Notes: generated by a model not told the origin, from the letters alone. Positions 14,359 to 25,735 are shown, counted from the stretch's first letter. The stretch: 47,057 nt of DNA from Candidatus Termititenax aidoneus (GCA_003864455.1 BGZN01000007.1:1-47057); one strand, 5' to 3'. Translations and numbers: made by a program.

Positions 14359-14745
14359 ATGACAAAGAACAATGGGAACGGAGAGGCTAAAGAAGCAAAA
14401 GAAACAAAGCCGGAGGTGTGCCCGATCTGCGGGAAAGTGCATCCGCAAAGGGAGGACTTGAATATTAAAGCGACGCGCGATGAGGTGGAAAGCCTGATCT
14501 TAATAAACAACCGCGTGAACGTGGCGGAACAGGCGGCGCGGCCGACGGCTCTACAGCAGGGGGTTACACAGGAGCAAGTGCAGGTGTTTGTAAATGCGGC
14601 TCTGAATGCGAAAGCTGAGGCCATGAATTTACAGCGGCAATGGTGGAATGAAATATTCGCCAAGTATCCGCAATTGCCGAGAGACAAGAATGTGTTTGTG
14701 GATTTCGATACGTGTGATTTCTACTTGAACTTAACGAGCAGCTAG
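14359..14745 (+). CDS. Accessory protein of the CXXX-peptide system (copy 2, with zinc-ribbon-like motif)
   Basis: A 128-residue protein with a superb ribosome-binding site (AAAAAGGAGG). The N-terminus is Lys/Glu-rich and holds C-P-I-C-G-K-V-H, a half zinc ribbon (about residues 21-28). The rest aligns with the 95-residue protein at 12262-12549: R-D-E-V-E-S against K-D-E-R-D-S, the alanine-rich middle helix, then LQRQWWNEIFAKY against LQEYFWRELARRY, and finally V-D-F-D-T in both. The last residues N-L-T-S-S and the stop are encoded by the first bases of a two-hairpin repeat (14729-14792), so the repeat has entered or trimmed the gene's end. The function is unknown; position supports a role in maturation. 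Confidence 0.7.
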   Translation: MTKNNGNGEAKEAKETKPEVCPICGKVHPQREDLNIKATRDEVESLILINNRVNVAEQAARPTALQQGVTQEQVQVFVNAALNAKAEAMNLQRQWWNEIFAKYPQLPRDKNVFVDFDTCDFYLNLTSS

Positions 14746-14792
14746 GCTGCGAAGTTAAGTGAGAGCCACAAGGCCGCGCAGCGGCCGACGTG
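14729..14792 (+). repeat. Two-hairpin dispersed repeat, copy 2
   Basis: Hairpin 1: ACTTAAC/GTTAAGT, GAG opposite CGAA, inner CAGC/GCTG. Spacer GAGAGC. Hairpin 2: CAC/GTG, AAG opposite CGAC, inner GCCGC/GCGGC with loop GCA. The first 17 nt overlap the coding end of the accessory gene, including its TAG stop. Confidence 0.7.
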
Positions 14793-14828
14793 ATAAGGTC
14801 GGAGAAATAACAAATGATATAAAGGCAG

Positions 14829-14846
14829 CCACTTGTGAAGTTCGAC
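14829..14846 (-). repeat. Partial two-hairpin repeat in reverse orientation
   Basis: Read on the minus strand this is GTCGAACTTCACAAGTGG, matching the 5' end of copy 4 (from 31935) including the AAG after the outer-stem arm. The rest of the element is missing. Confidence 0.45.
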
Positions 14847-14851
14847 ACAAA

Positions 14852-14914
14852 ACTAACAAGCAGCTAAGCTGCGAAGTTAAGTGAAAGTCACAAGCCGCTG
14901 AAAGCGGCGAAGTG
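14852..14914 (+). repeat. Two-hairpin dispersed repeat, copy 3
   Basis: Hairpin 1: ACTAAC (one T short) with GTTAAGT, AAG opposite CGAA, inner CAGC/GCTG. Spacer GAAAGT. Hairpin 2: CAC/GTG, AAG opposite CGAA, inner CCGC/GCGG. It lies about 60 nt after copy 2 in the same orientation. Confidence 0.65.
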
Positions 14915-14979
14915 CTAGTGCAAATAGAGCAGTAACGGAGTTAAATAAACGCGGCGGTTTCTGCAGGTTGAGCAGTAGC

Positions 14980-15522
14980 TTACTCCACCGCGTCTATGCA
15001 TTCGATCAATTCGCTGGCGTAGCCGTCCTGACCGTATTTTTCAAAGAACTCCACTTCTTCCTCGGCGGTCTCCGTGTCGCCCAGCGCCACGCAGCATTTG
15101 CCCAAAGTCAGCCGCGCGTCATATTGGTATTTGTCCAGCTCGATAGCCTGACGCGCATACAGCATGGCGCGCCAGTAATCTTTTTTTTCATAGCACCACT
15201 CGGACAAAACTGTCCGCGCGTCGATATACTTGCTGTCCAGTTCGGCGGCAGCCTGCATGTAACGCAAGGCTAGTTCAGGCTGATCTAGCATGTGATATGC
15301 CCAGCCCAGACGAAAATTAAAAAGCGCATTGTCCGGCTCACGGCGCACAATTTTGCGCAAAACTTTGGCACATTCCCAAAAGCGGTTGTTGTCATAAGCC
15401 AGATTAGCTTTGGCCAGCAGCGCGTCGGTTTGATTGTTGGCGATTAGGGTGAATAACAAATCGTATACCATAAAACAGCCAACGCCGAGTAAAATGCCAA
15501 GCACCAGCGGATTGTCAAACAT
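14980..15522 (-). CDS. Membrane-anchored tetratricopeptide-repeat protein
   Basis: A 180-residue protein with one N-terminal transmembrane segment (about residues 5-28, LVLGILLGVGCFMVYDLLFTL). It is followed by three to four TPR units: L-A-Y-D-N-N-R-F-W-E-C-A, F-R-L-G-W-A-Y-H-M-L-D-Q-P-E-L-A-L, and L-G-K-C-C-V-A-L-G-D-T-E-T-A. TPRs mediate protein-protein contacts, and the partner cannot be inferred. An AAAGGA site lies seven nt before the start, with TAAAAT further upstream. It is divergent from rmuC, the upstream regions sharing 80 nt. Confidence 0.8.
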   Translation of the reverse strand: MFDNPLVLGILLGVGCFMVYDLLFTLIANNQTDALLAKANLAYDNNRFWECAKVLRKIVRREPDNALFNFRLGWAYHMLDQPELALRYMQAAAELDSKYIDARTVLSEWCYEKKDYWRAMLYARQAIELDKYQYDARLTLGKCCVALGDTETAEEEVEFFEKYGQDGYASELIECIDAVE

Positions 15523-15590
15523 AGAGTGTCCTTTCTCTAAAGTATTTTACTCTAAAAACCGCGATCTGCCACTATTGTTTAGCGGCGTGC

Positions 15591-15596
15591 TAAAAT
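15591..15596 (+). promoter_or_regulatory. Extended -10 box immediately before rmuC
   Basis: TGC-TAAAAT ends six nt before the rmuC ATG at 15603, and there is no Shine-Dalgarno site between. The transcript would start at or within one or two nt of the start codon, so it may be leaderless. Confidence 0.45.
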
Positions 15597-15602
15597 GCCA
15601 CT

Positions 15603-16817
15603 ATGGAAATGGCGGCGCTGATTTTAATTTGTTCGGTTTTTCTTCTGGCGGCCGCGCTGTTTTGGCCGAGAATTTTCGGTAAAAAAGAAAATACGGCGGA
15701 TTTTCTGGCGCCAAAATTAGCCGATATAGACAAATTGATCCGCGATGAATTTAGCCGCAATCGCCAGGAAATGAATGCTGCGGCCAAAGACACGCGCGAG
15801 GAATTGGCCAAATCTCTGCGCTTATTCGCCGACAGTTTGGAAAAAATCCGCGCGGCTGTGGAGAACAAATTGCGGGATATTCAGACCGACAACAATAATA
15901 AGCTGGAACAAATGCGCGCGACTGTCGACGAGAAACTGCATCAGACGCTGGAAACCAGGCTGGGCGAGTCTTTCAAGCTGGTGAGCGAGAGATTGGAGCT
16001 GGTGCAAAAAGGTTTGGGCGAGATGCAGAGTCTGGCCGCGGGAGTCGGCGATTTGAAAAAGGTTTTGTCCAATGTCAAAACGAAAGGTGTGCTGGGCGAG
16101 TATCAGCTTGGCGGCATTTTGGAGCAAATCCTTTCGCCGAGCCAATACGCGCAAAATGTGAAGATCAAGCCGGGCAGCCGCGAGCTGGTGGAGTTTGCCG
16201 TAAAAATTCCAAGCAAGGCGGATTCCGCAAAAATTGTCTGGCTGCCGATCGACGCCAAGTTTCCCACGGAAGATTATGACCGCCTGCTCTCCGCTTATGA
16301 CAGCGGCGATTTGGGAGAAATCGAGTTGCACAAAAAAGAGCTGGAAAAAAAGCTCAAAACTTTTGCCAGAGACATTGCGGAAAAATATATTGACCCGCCG
16401 CAGACTACAGATTTTGCCCTGCTGTTTTTGCCTTTTGAGGGGTTGTACGCCGAAGTGCTGAGAATTCCGAATTTGTTTGAAAGCTTGCAGCGCGATTATA
16501 AAATCGTGATTACCGGCCCGACGACAATTTCGGCGTTTCTCAATAGCCTGCAGATCGGTTTTCGCAGCCTGGCGGTGGAAAAAAGAACCAGCGAGATTTG
16601 GGATTTGCTTGGCGCGGTGCGCACGGAGTTCGGCAAATTTGGCGACGTGCTACAAAAGACCAAAGACAAATTGGACGCGGCCAGCAGCGAGATCGAAAAA
16701 GCCGGCGCGCGTTCCCGCGCGATAGAACGCAAGCTGCGCGATGTGCAGGAACTGCCGGAAACCGCGGCGCAAAAACTGCTGGGCGATTTGAGCGCGGCGG
16801 AGGCTGCCGCGGATTAA
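15603..16817 (+). CDS. rmuC: DNA recombination protein RmuC family
   Basis: RmuC limits inversions at short inverted repeats in E. coli; the family couples a coiled coil to a restriction-like endonuclease fold. The 404-residue product has an N-terminal membrane helix (LILICSVFLLAAALFW), a coiled coil over residues 30-150, then the conserved core: G-V-L-G-E-Y-Q-L-G-G-I-L-E, W-L-P-I-D-A-K-F-P-T-E-D-Y, F-A-L-L-F-L-P-F-E-G-L-Y-A-E. The motif D-A-K-F-P is typical of RmuC. Its 3' end overlaps the convergent holA end by four nt. No ribosome-binding site precedes the start. Confidence 0.9.
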   Translation: MEMAALILICSVFLLAAALFWPRIFGKKENTADFLAPKLADIDKLIRDEFSRNRQEMNAAAKDTREELAKSLRLFADSLEKIRAAVENKLRDIQTDNNNKLEQMRATVDEKLHQTLETRLGESFKLVSERLELVQKGLGEMQSLAAGVGDLKKVLSNVKTKGVLGEYQLGGILEQILSPSQYAQNVKIKPGSRELVEFAVKIPSKADSAKIVWLPIDAKFPTEDYDRLLSAYDSGDLGEIELHKKELEKKLKTFARDIAEKYIDPPQTTDFALLFLPFEGLYAEVLRIPNLFESLQRDYKIVITGPTTISAFLNSLQIGFRSLAVEKRTSEIWDLLGAVRTEFGKFGDVLQKTKDKLDAASSEIEKAGARSRAIERKLRDVQELPETAAQKLLGDLSAAEAAAD

Positions 16818-17854
16818 TCTAATTCAGCCAGCGCGCAAGGCAGCGCTTTGTCCGCCGCTAATTGGCCGGTCTTGATTTGATAATCAGCATTTTGCAAGGC
16901 GGCATAAACAGTTTTTAATTTCTGATAATCGTGCTTCTGGAGCGGCGGCAAAATATTTTTTTCTAAATTCCAGGCGTTCATTTTTAGCAGACCGGCTATT
17001 TCGTGGACATTCAGGCGCTGGATCTGCAATTCTTTGATTTGCAGCAGGACGCGCAATTGTCCGGCTATATAGCCGAGCAGCATTTGCGGCGCTTCGCCGT
17101 CTTTGAGCAGCGCGCTGACCAGCCGCAAAATTTCCGGCAGGTCTTTACGGCGCAGAGCTTCGCCCAGAGCATAAGCCTGCAGTCCGCCCGCGCTGGCCAG
17201 CGCTTGGACGTCCTGAATATTTAATTTGTTTTTGCCGGACGCGTAGACCAGCAATTTATCGGCTTCGTTGGCCAGCGCGCCGAGCGACAAGCCGGTGGTT
17301 GCCACTAAAAACTCCGCGGCTGTCCGGTCTATCGCGCAATTTTTTTCGCGCAAATAATTGCTGATCCAGTCCGCCGCTTTGTCCTGCTCCCACGGCTTGA
17401 ACGGGTCAAAAATTTTAGTCTCGCCGTTTTTTTGAAAAAACTTGAAAAATTTCCGCCGTTGGTCAACCGGACCATTGACGATGAAAGCTGCGCTCACGCC
17501 GTCCGGCAGATTTTCCAGCGCGGCAAAGAGGCGTGCTTCCGCGCGCTCGTCCAGAGCGCTTTTTTCGGCTTCACCGGCTCCCGCCTCCGCATCGTCCGTT
17601 TCAGTGTTCTTTTTTTTCTTGCCGCTTTTGAGGAAAAACGGATCGTACACCAGCACCAAACGCGTCGGTGAAAAAGTCGGAATAGTTTGCAGCGAATTGA
17701 TAATTCTGTTTAGGTCTTTTTCTTCCGGCGGGATAATGTCCAGCGCGAAAGCCGCCAGAGCTTGATCAATGTGTTTTTTCTGGAGCGCGCGGGCAGTCTG
17801 CTCGACCAAAAACTGTTCTTCGCCGCCGATGAGATAGAGTTTAGCGTCCGCCAT
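16814..17854 (-). CDS. holA: DNA polymerase III subunit delta
   Basis: The delta subunit of the clamp loader opens the sliding clamp. The 346-residue protein begins M-A-D-A-K-L-Y-L-I-G-G-E-E-Q-F-L-V-E, matching the family start (x-Y-L-I-x-G-x-E-x-F-L). It contains the S-P-T-R-L-V-L-V-Y-D-P-F-F-L region and the C-terminal A-Y-A-L-G-E-A-L-R-R-K-D-L-P-E and L-G-Y-I-A-G-Q-L-R-V-L-L-Q segments. I set the start at 17854; an in-frame extension upstream would run through the hydrolase gene. Its start overlaps the upstream hydrolase stop by 14 nt, part of a run of overlapping genes dnaB-lptD-hydrolase-holA. Confidence 0.88.
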   Translation of the reverse strand: MADAKLYLIGGEEQFLVEQTARALQKKHIDQALAAFALDIIPPEEKDLNRIINSLQTIPTFSPTRLVLVYDPFFLKSGKKKKNTETDDAEAGAGEAEKSALDERAEARLFAALENLPDGVSAAFIVNGPVDQRRKFFKFFQKNGETKIFDPFKPWEQDKAADWISNYLREKNCAIDRTAAEFLVATTGLSLGALANEADKLLVYASGKNKLNIQDVQALASAGGLQAYALGEALRRKDLPEILRLVSALLKDGEAPQMLLGYIAGQLRVLLQIKELQIQRLNVHEIAGLLKMNAWNLEKNILPPLQKHDYQKLKTVYAALQNADYQIKTGQLAADKALPCALAELD

Positions 17855-18428
17855 AAAAACCGCGTTCCTGCCCGATGGTGGTGGATTCCTCATGCCCGGG
17901 CCAGACAATAATACTGTCGTCCAGCGCCAGCAGTTTTTGCAGGGATTTTTGCATATCCGCCGCGCTGCCGCCCGGAAAATCCGTGCGCCCCAGACAGCCG
18001 CTGGCGAACATTGTGTCGCCGCTGAACAAATGATTTTCCAGCAGCAGACAGCTCGAGCCCGGCGTGTGCCCCGGTGTGGCAATGACCTGTGCCGGCAGGT
18101 CGAGATTTAATTTGTCTGTATACCACTGATCGACGGGCAATTCGCCAATGTGATAATAATCTTTTTCTTTTTCGATTAGCCATTGGTCGGCGGCCGGCGC
18201 CAGCAGCGGGATTTGGTACTCTTGTTTGATAGCTGTGTCAGCCATGATGTGATCCCAATGACCATGCGTGTTGAGAACTGCAATAGGCCGGAGCTGGAGT
18301 TCTTTTATTTTCGCGCTGATCTTGGCGGCTTCGGCGCCAGGGTCGATGATCAGCGTCTGCCCGTTGAAAGTAACGAGATAACAGTTGGTGTGAATCGGTC
18401 CGACGACTACGCTATTTACAGTTATCAT
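17841..18428 (-). CDS. Metallo-beta-lactamase-fold hydrolase (glyoxalase II-like)
   Basis: A 195-residue MBL-fold enzyme with metal-binding T-H-G-H-W-D-H (about residues 54-60), T-P-G-H-T-P-G-S, F-S-G-D-T-M-F and a late P-G-H-E. It resembles small hydroxyacylglutathione-hydrolase-like proteins, which cleave thioesters, but substrate is uncertain for this subgroup. The start ATG at 18428 overlaps the lptD stop as ATGA, and M-I-T-V-N-S-V-V-V-G-P-I-H-T-N-C-Y is the usual N-terminus of the family, so a longer start at 18497 is not used. Confidence 0.88.
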   Translation of the reverse strand: MITVNSVVVGPIHTNCYLVTFNGQTLIIDPGAEAAKISAKIKELQLRPIAVLNTHGHWDHIMADTAIKQEYQIPLLAPAADQWLIEKEKDYYHIGELPVDQWYTDKLNLDLPAQVIATPGHTPGSSCLLLENHLFSGDTMFASGCLGRTDFPGGSAADMQKSLQKLLALDDSIIVWPGHEESTTIGQERGFYGGR

Positions 18429-19981
18429 TGCAGGCTTACTCCAAAGGTGTATTGTTTGTAGTATTCCGAGCGGTTGATCGAAATATTCCAGTGGCACAAT
18501 TTAAATTCCAGGCCGTAAATTTGATCGCGGATTTTATGCTCGGTGATCGAATAGTGGCGCGTGTAATTTAGCTTTAGATTGTCCAGCGCCTGCCAGCCCA
18601 GGCCAAAATGATTTTCCTCGGAAGTGCCGGCGTCCAAGGTTTCTGAATTAAACGGCGAAATACCAAGCTCGTCCGGCGTATATTTGTAACCGGCGTTGAA
18701 ACTCAAACGCTGCCAGTTTTTCTTATAGTTAAGATTGTAGATTAGACGTTTCCAAAAGCCGGTCAACTGATTTTTTTCGTAATAAGCCGAACTGCTGTAA
18801 GTGGCGTCCGGCGTCAGCTCGCCAAAAGCGCCCAGCCCAAATTTGCGTTCGACTTTGCCTTCCCAATTGTGCTGCCAATATTCGCGCGTGCCAGGCTGGA
18901 ATTTCAATCTGTCCAAATCAACGCTATCCCAGGGCAGTTCGACATCTTCTTCGCGGATCTGCGCGGCGAAACCGCTGAAAGAAAAATCTAAACCCAGCGG
19001 CGCGCTATAAACTGGTGTGGTCAGTCCGAGTTTAGGCCGATAACTGACCCATTGGTAACTGGACATTTCGCGGTTGGTCAAAGTGAAAGTCAGCTCTGGA
19101 TAAGTTTCGCTGCTGGGCGGCATAACGCCGCTGAAAAATTCGTCAATAATCTGGCTGCGCTCTTTTTGCGGCACACCGAGCAGCATGCTGTGCTGAAAGC
19201 CGTAGGAAGTCCGGCCGCCCAGTCCGGTCAAATAATGCAGGCGCAGTTGACCGCGGTGATCCTGACTCAATTTGTATTTATTCGTGAAGCCGACCCGCGC
19301 GCCGAGATTGGCCAAATAATGCAGGTCCAGAGTGCCGGTTAGTTTTTCGTTGCGGTAATAACTCAATCCGGCCTTGGCATAAGCGCCTTCCACCGGATTG
19401 TAGCCGAGCTGCGGTATGGCGCTGTACATGCTGTCCAGATTGCCGCTCAAGTCGGACACATTATTTGGCACATACATGACCGGCAGGAAGAAAAAATAAA
19501 TCACGGCATGGTCGTTGACCACGTCGCCCCATTCTGGATAAATGCTCAGACGCCGCGAGGTGATGTGATTGCAGGGATCAGGCTGGTCGCAGGTGGTTTG
19601 AGAAGCGTGCTCCACAACTATCGAATCTTCACGGATAGTAACATTTTGGCCGTGGATTTTATTTTTGCGTATAGTTAGAGTGATGTTTTCGCCGTACGCT
19701 TCATTTTTTTGATAATCGTATTGCAGCGAATCGCCGGTCACCTGCTGCTGGTCGCGGTTAAAAACAAAGCCGTCATTGGCGGACAGTTGTTTTTGTTCGA
19801 GATTGACCGTTGTGGAGTCGGCTTGCAGTTTGATATTGCCATTGATGACGACTACATTGCCGCTGGCGCGGACAAATTGATTTTCGCCGGCATAATTTAT
19901 ATTGTCGGCTTCGATGGAGATTTCTGCCGCCGCAGCCAGGCCGCAAAACAGCAGCGCGGTGAATAGTTTAGATCTGCACAT
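18425..19981 (-). CDS. lptD: LptD-like outer-membrane LPS/organic solvent tolerance protein
   Basis: LptD is the outer-membrane barrel that inserts lipopolysaccharide. The 518-residue protein has a signal peptide (FTALLFCGLAAAA), an LptA/OstA-type N-terminal jellyroll (I-S-I-E-A-D-N-I-N-Y, T-T-V-N-L-E-Q-K-Q-L-S-A-N-D-G) and the typical D-P-C-N-H-I-T-S-R-R-L-S-I-Y-P region. The long C-terminal part is rich in alternating aromatic and polar residues and ends with Y-T-F-G-V-S-L-Q. It is shorter than proteobacterial LptD (about 750-800), as in many other phyla. It supports a diderm cell with LPS or a similar glycolipid. The start overlaps the dnaB stop by 14 nt. Confidence 0.78.
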   Translation of the reverse strand: MCRSKLFTALLFCGLAAAAEISIEADNINYAGENQFVRASGNVVVINGNIKLQADSTTVNLEQKQLSANDGFVFNRDQQQVTGDSLQYDYQKNEAYGENITLTIRKNKIHGQNVTIREDSIVVEHASQTTCDQPDPCNHITSRRLSIYPEWGDVVNDHAVIYFFFLPVMYVPNNVSDLSGNLDSMYSAIPQLGYNPVEGAYAKAGLSYYRNEKLTGTLDLHYLANLGARVGFTNKYKLSQDHRGQLRLHYLTGLGGRTSYGFQHSMLLGVPQKERSQIIDEFFSGVMPPSSETYPELTFTLTNREMSSYQWVSYRPKLGLTTPVYSAPLGLDFSFSGFAAQIREEDVELPWDSVDLDRLKFQPGTREYWQHNWEGKVERKFGLGAFGELTPDATYSSSAYYEKNQLTGFWKRLIYNLNYKKNWQRLSFNAGYKYTPDELGISPFNSETLDAGTSEENHFGLGWQALDNLKLNYTRHYSITEHKIRDQIYGLEFKLCHWNISINRSEYYKQYTFGVSLQ

Positions 19982-21374
19982 CTAACGGCACGCTCGTTCT
20001 TTCTTTGCGTTCAAATCTTGTGAAAGCTTTCAAGAAAACCAGTTCCGCTTTGCCGGTCGGACCATTGCGGTTTTTGGCGACAATGAGCTGCACTGTGTTA
20101 TCTTCCGGGCCGCCCGCGTTATCATATTCCTGATAACTCAAGCGGTGGATCAGCAGAACGACATCGGCCACCTGCTCGATCTCGCCGGAATCGCGCAGGT
20201 CGGACATTCTGGGCGGACGCGAACCGCGGCTGCTGGATTTATTTTCACCGGAGCTGCTGAAACCAAAGCTGTGTTTTTCCACTTCGCGGTTGAGCTGCGC
20301 GATGACAATGACCGGAATATTCAATTCTTTGGCCAGATTTTTCAAGGCGCGCGCCCAGTTGGACACCTCCAAATAGCGGCTTTCCTGCCGTCCGGCTGTG
20401 CTGGTGATCAGCGTCAAAAAATCGACCACGATCAGCTGAATATCTTTTTCTATTTTGAGCCGGCGCGCCTTGGTCTGGATTTGCAGTATCGTGTTCGGCG
20501 AATCGTCGATATAGATCGGCGCGTTGCTCAGATTGGCCAGGGATTGGGATAATTTTTTCTGGTCGTCGGTGGATAGATTGCCGGTTTTGATGCTGTGCGC
20601 GTTGAGCTTGGCGTCAGTGGTCAGCAGACGGGTCGCCAGCTCTTCCTGGGACATTTCCAGCGAAAAAATTCCCACCGGCACACTGCGCTTTAAGGCGACA
20701 TTGGCGGCGATGTTCAAAGCCAGCGCGGTTTTGCCGACGGACGGCCGCGCCGCGATGACGATCATATTGGCGTTTTGCAGGCCGCCGGTGATTTGATCCA
20801 GTTCGTCATAGCCGGTCAGCAAGCCGCCGGCTTCGGGATTGGCGCTTTTGCGGGTGAGATCGTCGTAAGCAATATCCAGAGGCACGCGCAAATGCTGAAA
20901 GCCCTGTTTGATATTGCGCTGCGCCAGCTCAAAAACCATTTTTTGCGCGCTCTCCACGATCTCGTCGGGATTGCCGTCCGGCTGATAGGCTTCGGAGGCC
21001 ATGCCGTGTCCGGCCTCGATAATGCTGCGCATCACGTAATTGCGCTCGACTATTTCCGCGTACTCTCCGGCGTGCGCCGGCGTAACCACTGTGTTGGCCA
21101 GATCAGCCAGATAAGCGCGTCCGCCTTCCGGCAGAGCGTTCTTTTGTTTCAGCTCCTCCGCGACGGTAAGCAGGTCGATCTTTTTGTTCTGCGCGGCCAG
21201 ATTTTGCACGGCCTGATAAATATTTTGATGCGCCGGCAGATAAAAACTTTCCGGCTGCAGGCGGTCGATGACTTTGAGCACGGCGTCCTGGTCTATGAGC
21301 AGCGCACCCAACAGATTTTGTTCGGCTTCGAGATTTTGCGGCGGGACTCTTTCTTCTGGCATAGGGTTATTCAT
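19968..21374 (-). CDS. dnaB: Replicative DNA helicase DnaB
   Basis: Hexameric helicase of the replication fork. The 468-residue protein starts with the N-terminal domain (P-P-Q-N-L-E-A-E-Q-N-L-L-G-A-L-L-I-D). The RecA-like domain carries Walker A R-P-S-V-G-K-T-A-L-A, F-S-L-E-M-S, the Walker B strand L-I-V-V-D-F-L-T-L-I, Q-L-N-R-E-V-E and the arginine finger region. The C-terminus ends in A-K-N-R-N-G-P-T-G and F-L-K-A-F-T-R-F. Full length, no intein. It heads the minus-strand run dnaB-lptD-hydrolase-holA. Confidence 0.97.
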   Translation of the reverse strand: MNNPMPEERVPPQNLEAEQNLLGALLIDQDAVLKVIDRLQPESFYLPAHQNIYQAVQNLAAQNKKIDLLTVAEELKQKNALPEGGRAYLADLANTVVTPAHAGEYAEIVERNYVMRSIIEAGHGMASEAYQPDGNPDEIVESAQKMVFELAQRNIKQGFQHLRVPLDIAYDDLTRKSANPEAGGLLTGYDELDQITGGLQNANMIVIAARPSVGKTALALNIAANVALKRSVPVGIFSLEMSQEELATRLLTTDAKLNAHSIKTGNLSTDDQKKLSQSLANLSNAPIYIDDSPNTILQIQTKARRLKIEKDIQLIVVDFLTLITSTAGRQESRYLEVSNWARALKNLAKELNIPVIVIAQLNREVEKHSFGFSSSGENKSSSRGSRPPRMSDLRDSGEIEQVADVVLLIHRLSYQEYDNAGGPEDNTVQLIVAKNRNGPTGKAELVFLKAFTRFERKERTSVPLDVQI

Positions 21375-21407
21375 TGTAAAGGATAGACAGGGCTTTAGGC
21401 AATATTT

Positions 21408-24485
<3,078 letters not shown>

Positions 24486-24655
24486 TGCTTTTATTCCTTT
24501 TTAAAAGAGGTATATATCTATCGTCAGCGGCAGCCAAAAATTGCAAATTTTTTGCCGCAGGGTGGGGGAAAGCGGGAATAATGAGGCAGCGGCCGGAATT
24601 CAAGGAAATAAGGACATTAAATCATGTTAGAATACGACAGAGGATATTACATTAA

Positions 24656-25672
24656 ATGACAGAATTATTAGACTTAAATAACGTCACGGAAAAAATAAAA
24701 ATTTTAATGGCGCAAGCCCGCCTGAAAGTTGCCAAGGAAGTAAATCAACATTTGGTAAAAACCTACTGGGAAGTTGGACGTATTATTGTGGAGCATGAAC
24801 AGCAAGGTGATATTAAAGCGCAATACGGAACGCGCCTATTGCAAGATTTATCTAAAAGTTTGATTAAAGATTTAGGGACAGGGTTTTCTGTGTCAAATTT
24901 ACAGTTTATGCGGCGCTTTTTCTTGGAATACCCGATTCAACAGACACTGTCTGTTAAATTGTCTTGGTCGCACATTTGCGAACTTTTAATTATTTCTGAT
25001 AAGGATAAACGGGCTTTTTATGAACAGGAATGTATAAATTCCGGCTGGTCTGTCCGTGAATTGCGTCGGCAAATAGGAACATCTTTATTTGAAAGGCTTT
25101 TGTTATCAGACGGCCAGACCAACAAAGAAACAGTGTTGGCCTTGTCTAAACAAGGGATTGTTATCGACAAGCCGCAGGATATTTTAAAAGACCCGTATGT
25201 ATTTGAGTTTCTGGGTGTCCGCGAGGAAAAACCTATATTGGAAAAGGATTTAGAATGCAAGTTAATCCGGCATATTGAGGATTTCTTGCTGGAGCTTGGA
25301 CGTGGTTTTATGTTTGTGGGCAGTCAACAGAGAATAACACTTGGCGGCACGCATTATTACGTGGATATGGTGTTTTATAACAAAATTTTGAAAGCTTATG
25401 TGCTGATTGATTTGAAAACCGGGCATTTAACGCCGGAGCATGTAGGGCAGATGAATATGTATTTGAATTATTATAATTCCGAAGTTAACGAAACTGATGA
25501 CCAAAAAGCGATTGGTATAGTGCTTTGCGCTGATAAACATGATGTTATGGCAGAGTTTGCTTTGGGTGGCTTAGAGAATAATATATTTGCATCGCGGTAT
25601 ACTTACTATATCCCAGATAAGGAACAGTTGATCAGCGAAGTTAAAGCTTTGTTGGCACACGAGAATGCATAG
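24656..25672 (+). CDS. DUF1016/YhcG-type PDDEXK nuclease-domain protein
   Basis: A 338-residue protein of the YhcG family. The N-terminal DUF1016 domain shows V-K-T-Y-W-E-V-G-R-I-I-V-E, G-T-G-F-S-V-S-N-L-Q-F-M-R-R-F and L-S-W-S-H-I-C-E-L-L. The C-terminal domain holds a PD-(D/E)xK nuclease motif, with D at about residue 237 (Y-Y-V-D-M-V-F-Y) and D252-x-K254 (L-I-D-L-K-T-G). These proteins occur widely near mobile elements and restriction systems. The gene is more AT-rich than its neighbours, which fits transfer. TAGAAT at 24628-24633 may be its -10 box; no clear Shine-Dalgarno site precedes the ATG. Confidence 0.9.
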   Translation: MTELLDLNNVTEKIKILMAQARLKVAKEVNQHLVKTYWEVGRIIVEHEQQGDIKAQYGTRLLQDLSKSLIKDLGTGFSVSNLQFMRRFFLEYPIQQTLSVKLSWSHICELLIISDKDKRAFYEQECINSGWSVRELRRQIGTSLFERLLLSDGQTNKETVLALSKQGIVIDKPQDILKDPYVFEFLGVREEKPILEKDLECKLIRHIEDFLLELGRGFMFVGSQQRITLGGTHYYVDMVFYNKILKAYVLIDLKTGHLTPEHVGQMNMYLNYYNSEVNETDDQKAIGIVLCADKHDVMAEFALGGLENNIFASRYTYYIPDKEQLISEVKALLAHENA

Positions 25673-25697
25673 GATGCCTTTTTCGCCCGAAAGGTGG

Positions 25698-25703
25698 TAT
25701 AAT
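25698..25703 (+). promoter_or_regulatory. Extended -10 promoter element before the 25736 gene
   Basis: TGG-TATAAT matches the extended -10 consensus, located 32 nt before the start codon of the hypothetical gene. No good -35 box is present. Confidence 0.4.
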
Positions 25704-25735
25704 CAAGGTAATATTGTCTATGTCGCGGGGGATTT

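Noticed and set aside
18429-18497. Longer start of the MBL hydrolase
   Set aside because: It would overlap lptD by 70 nt, and the family N-terminus begins at the ATG overlapping the lptD stop.
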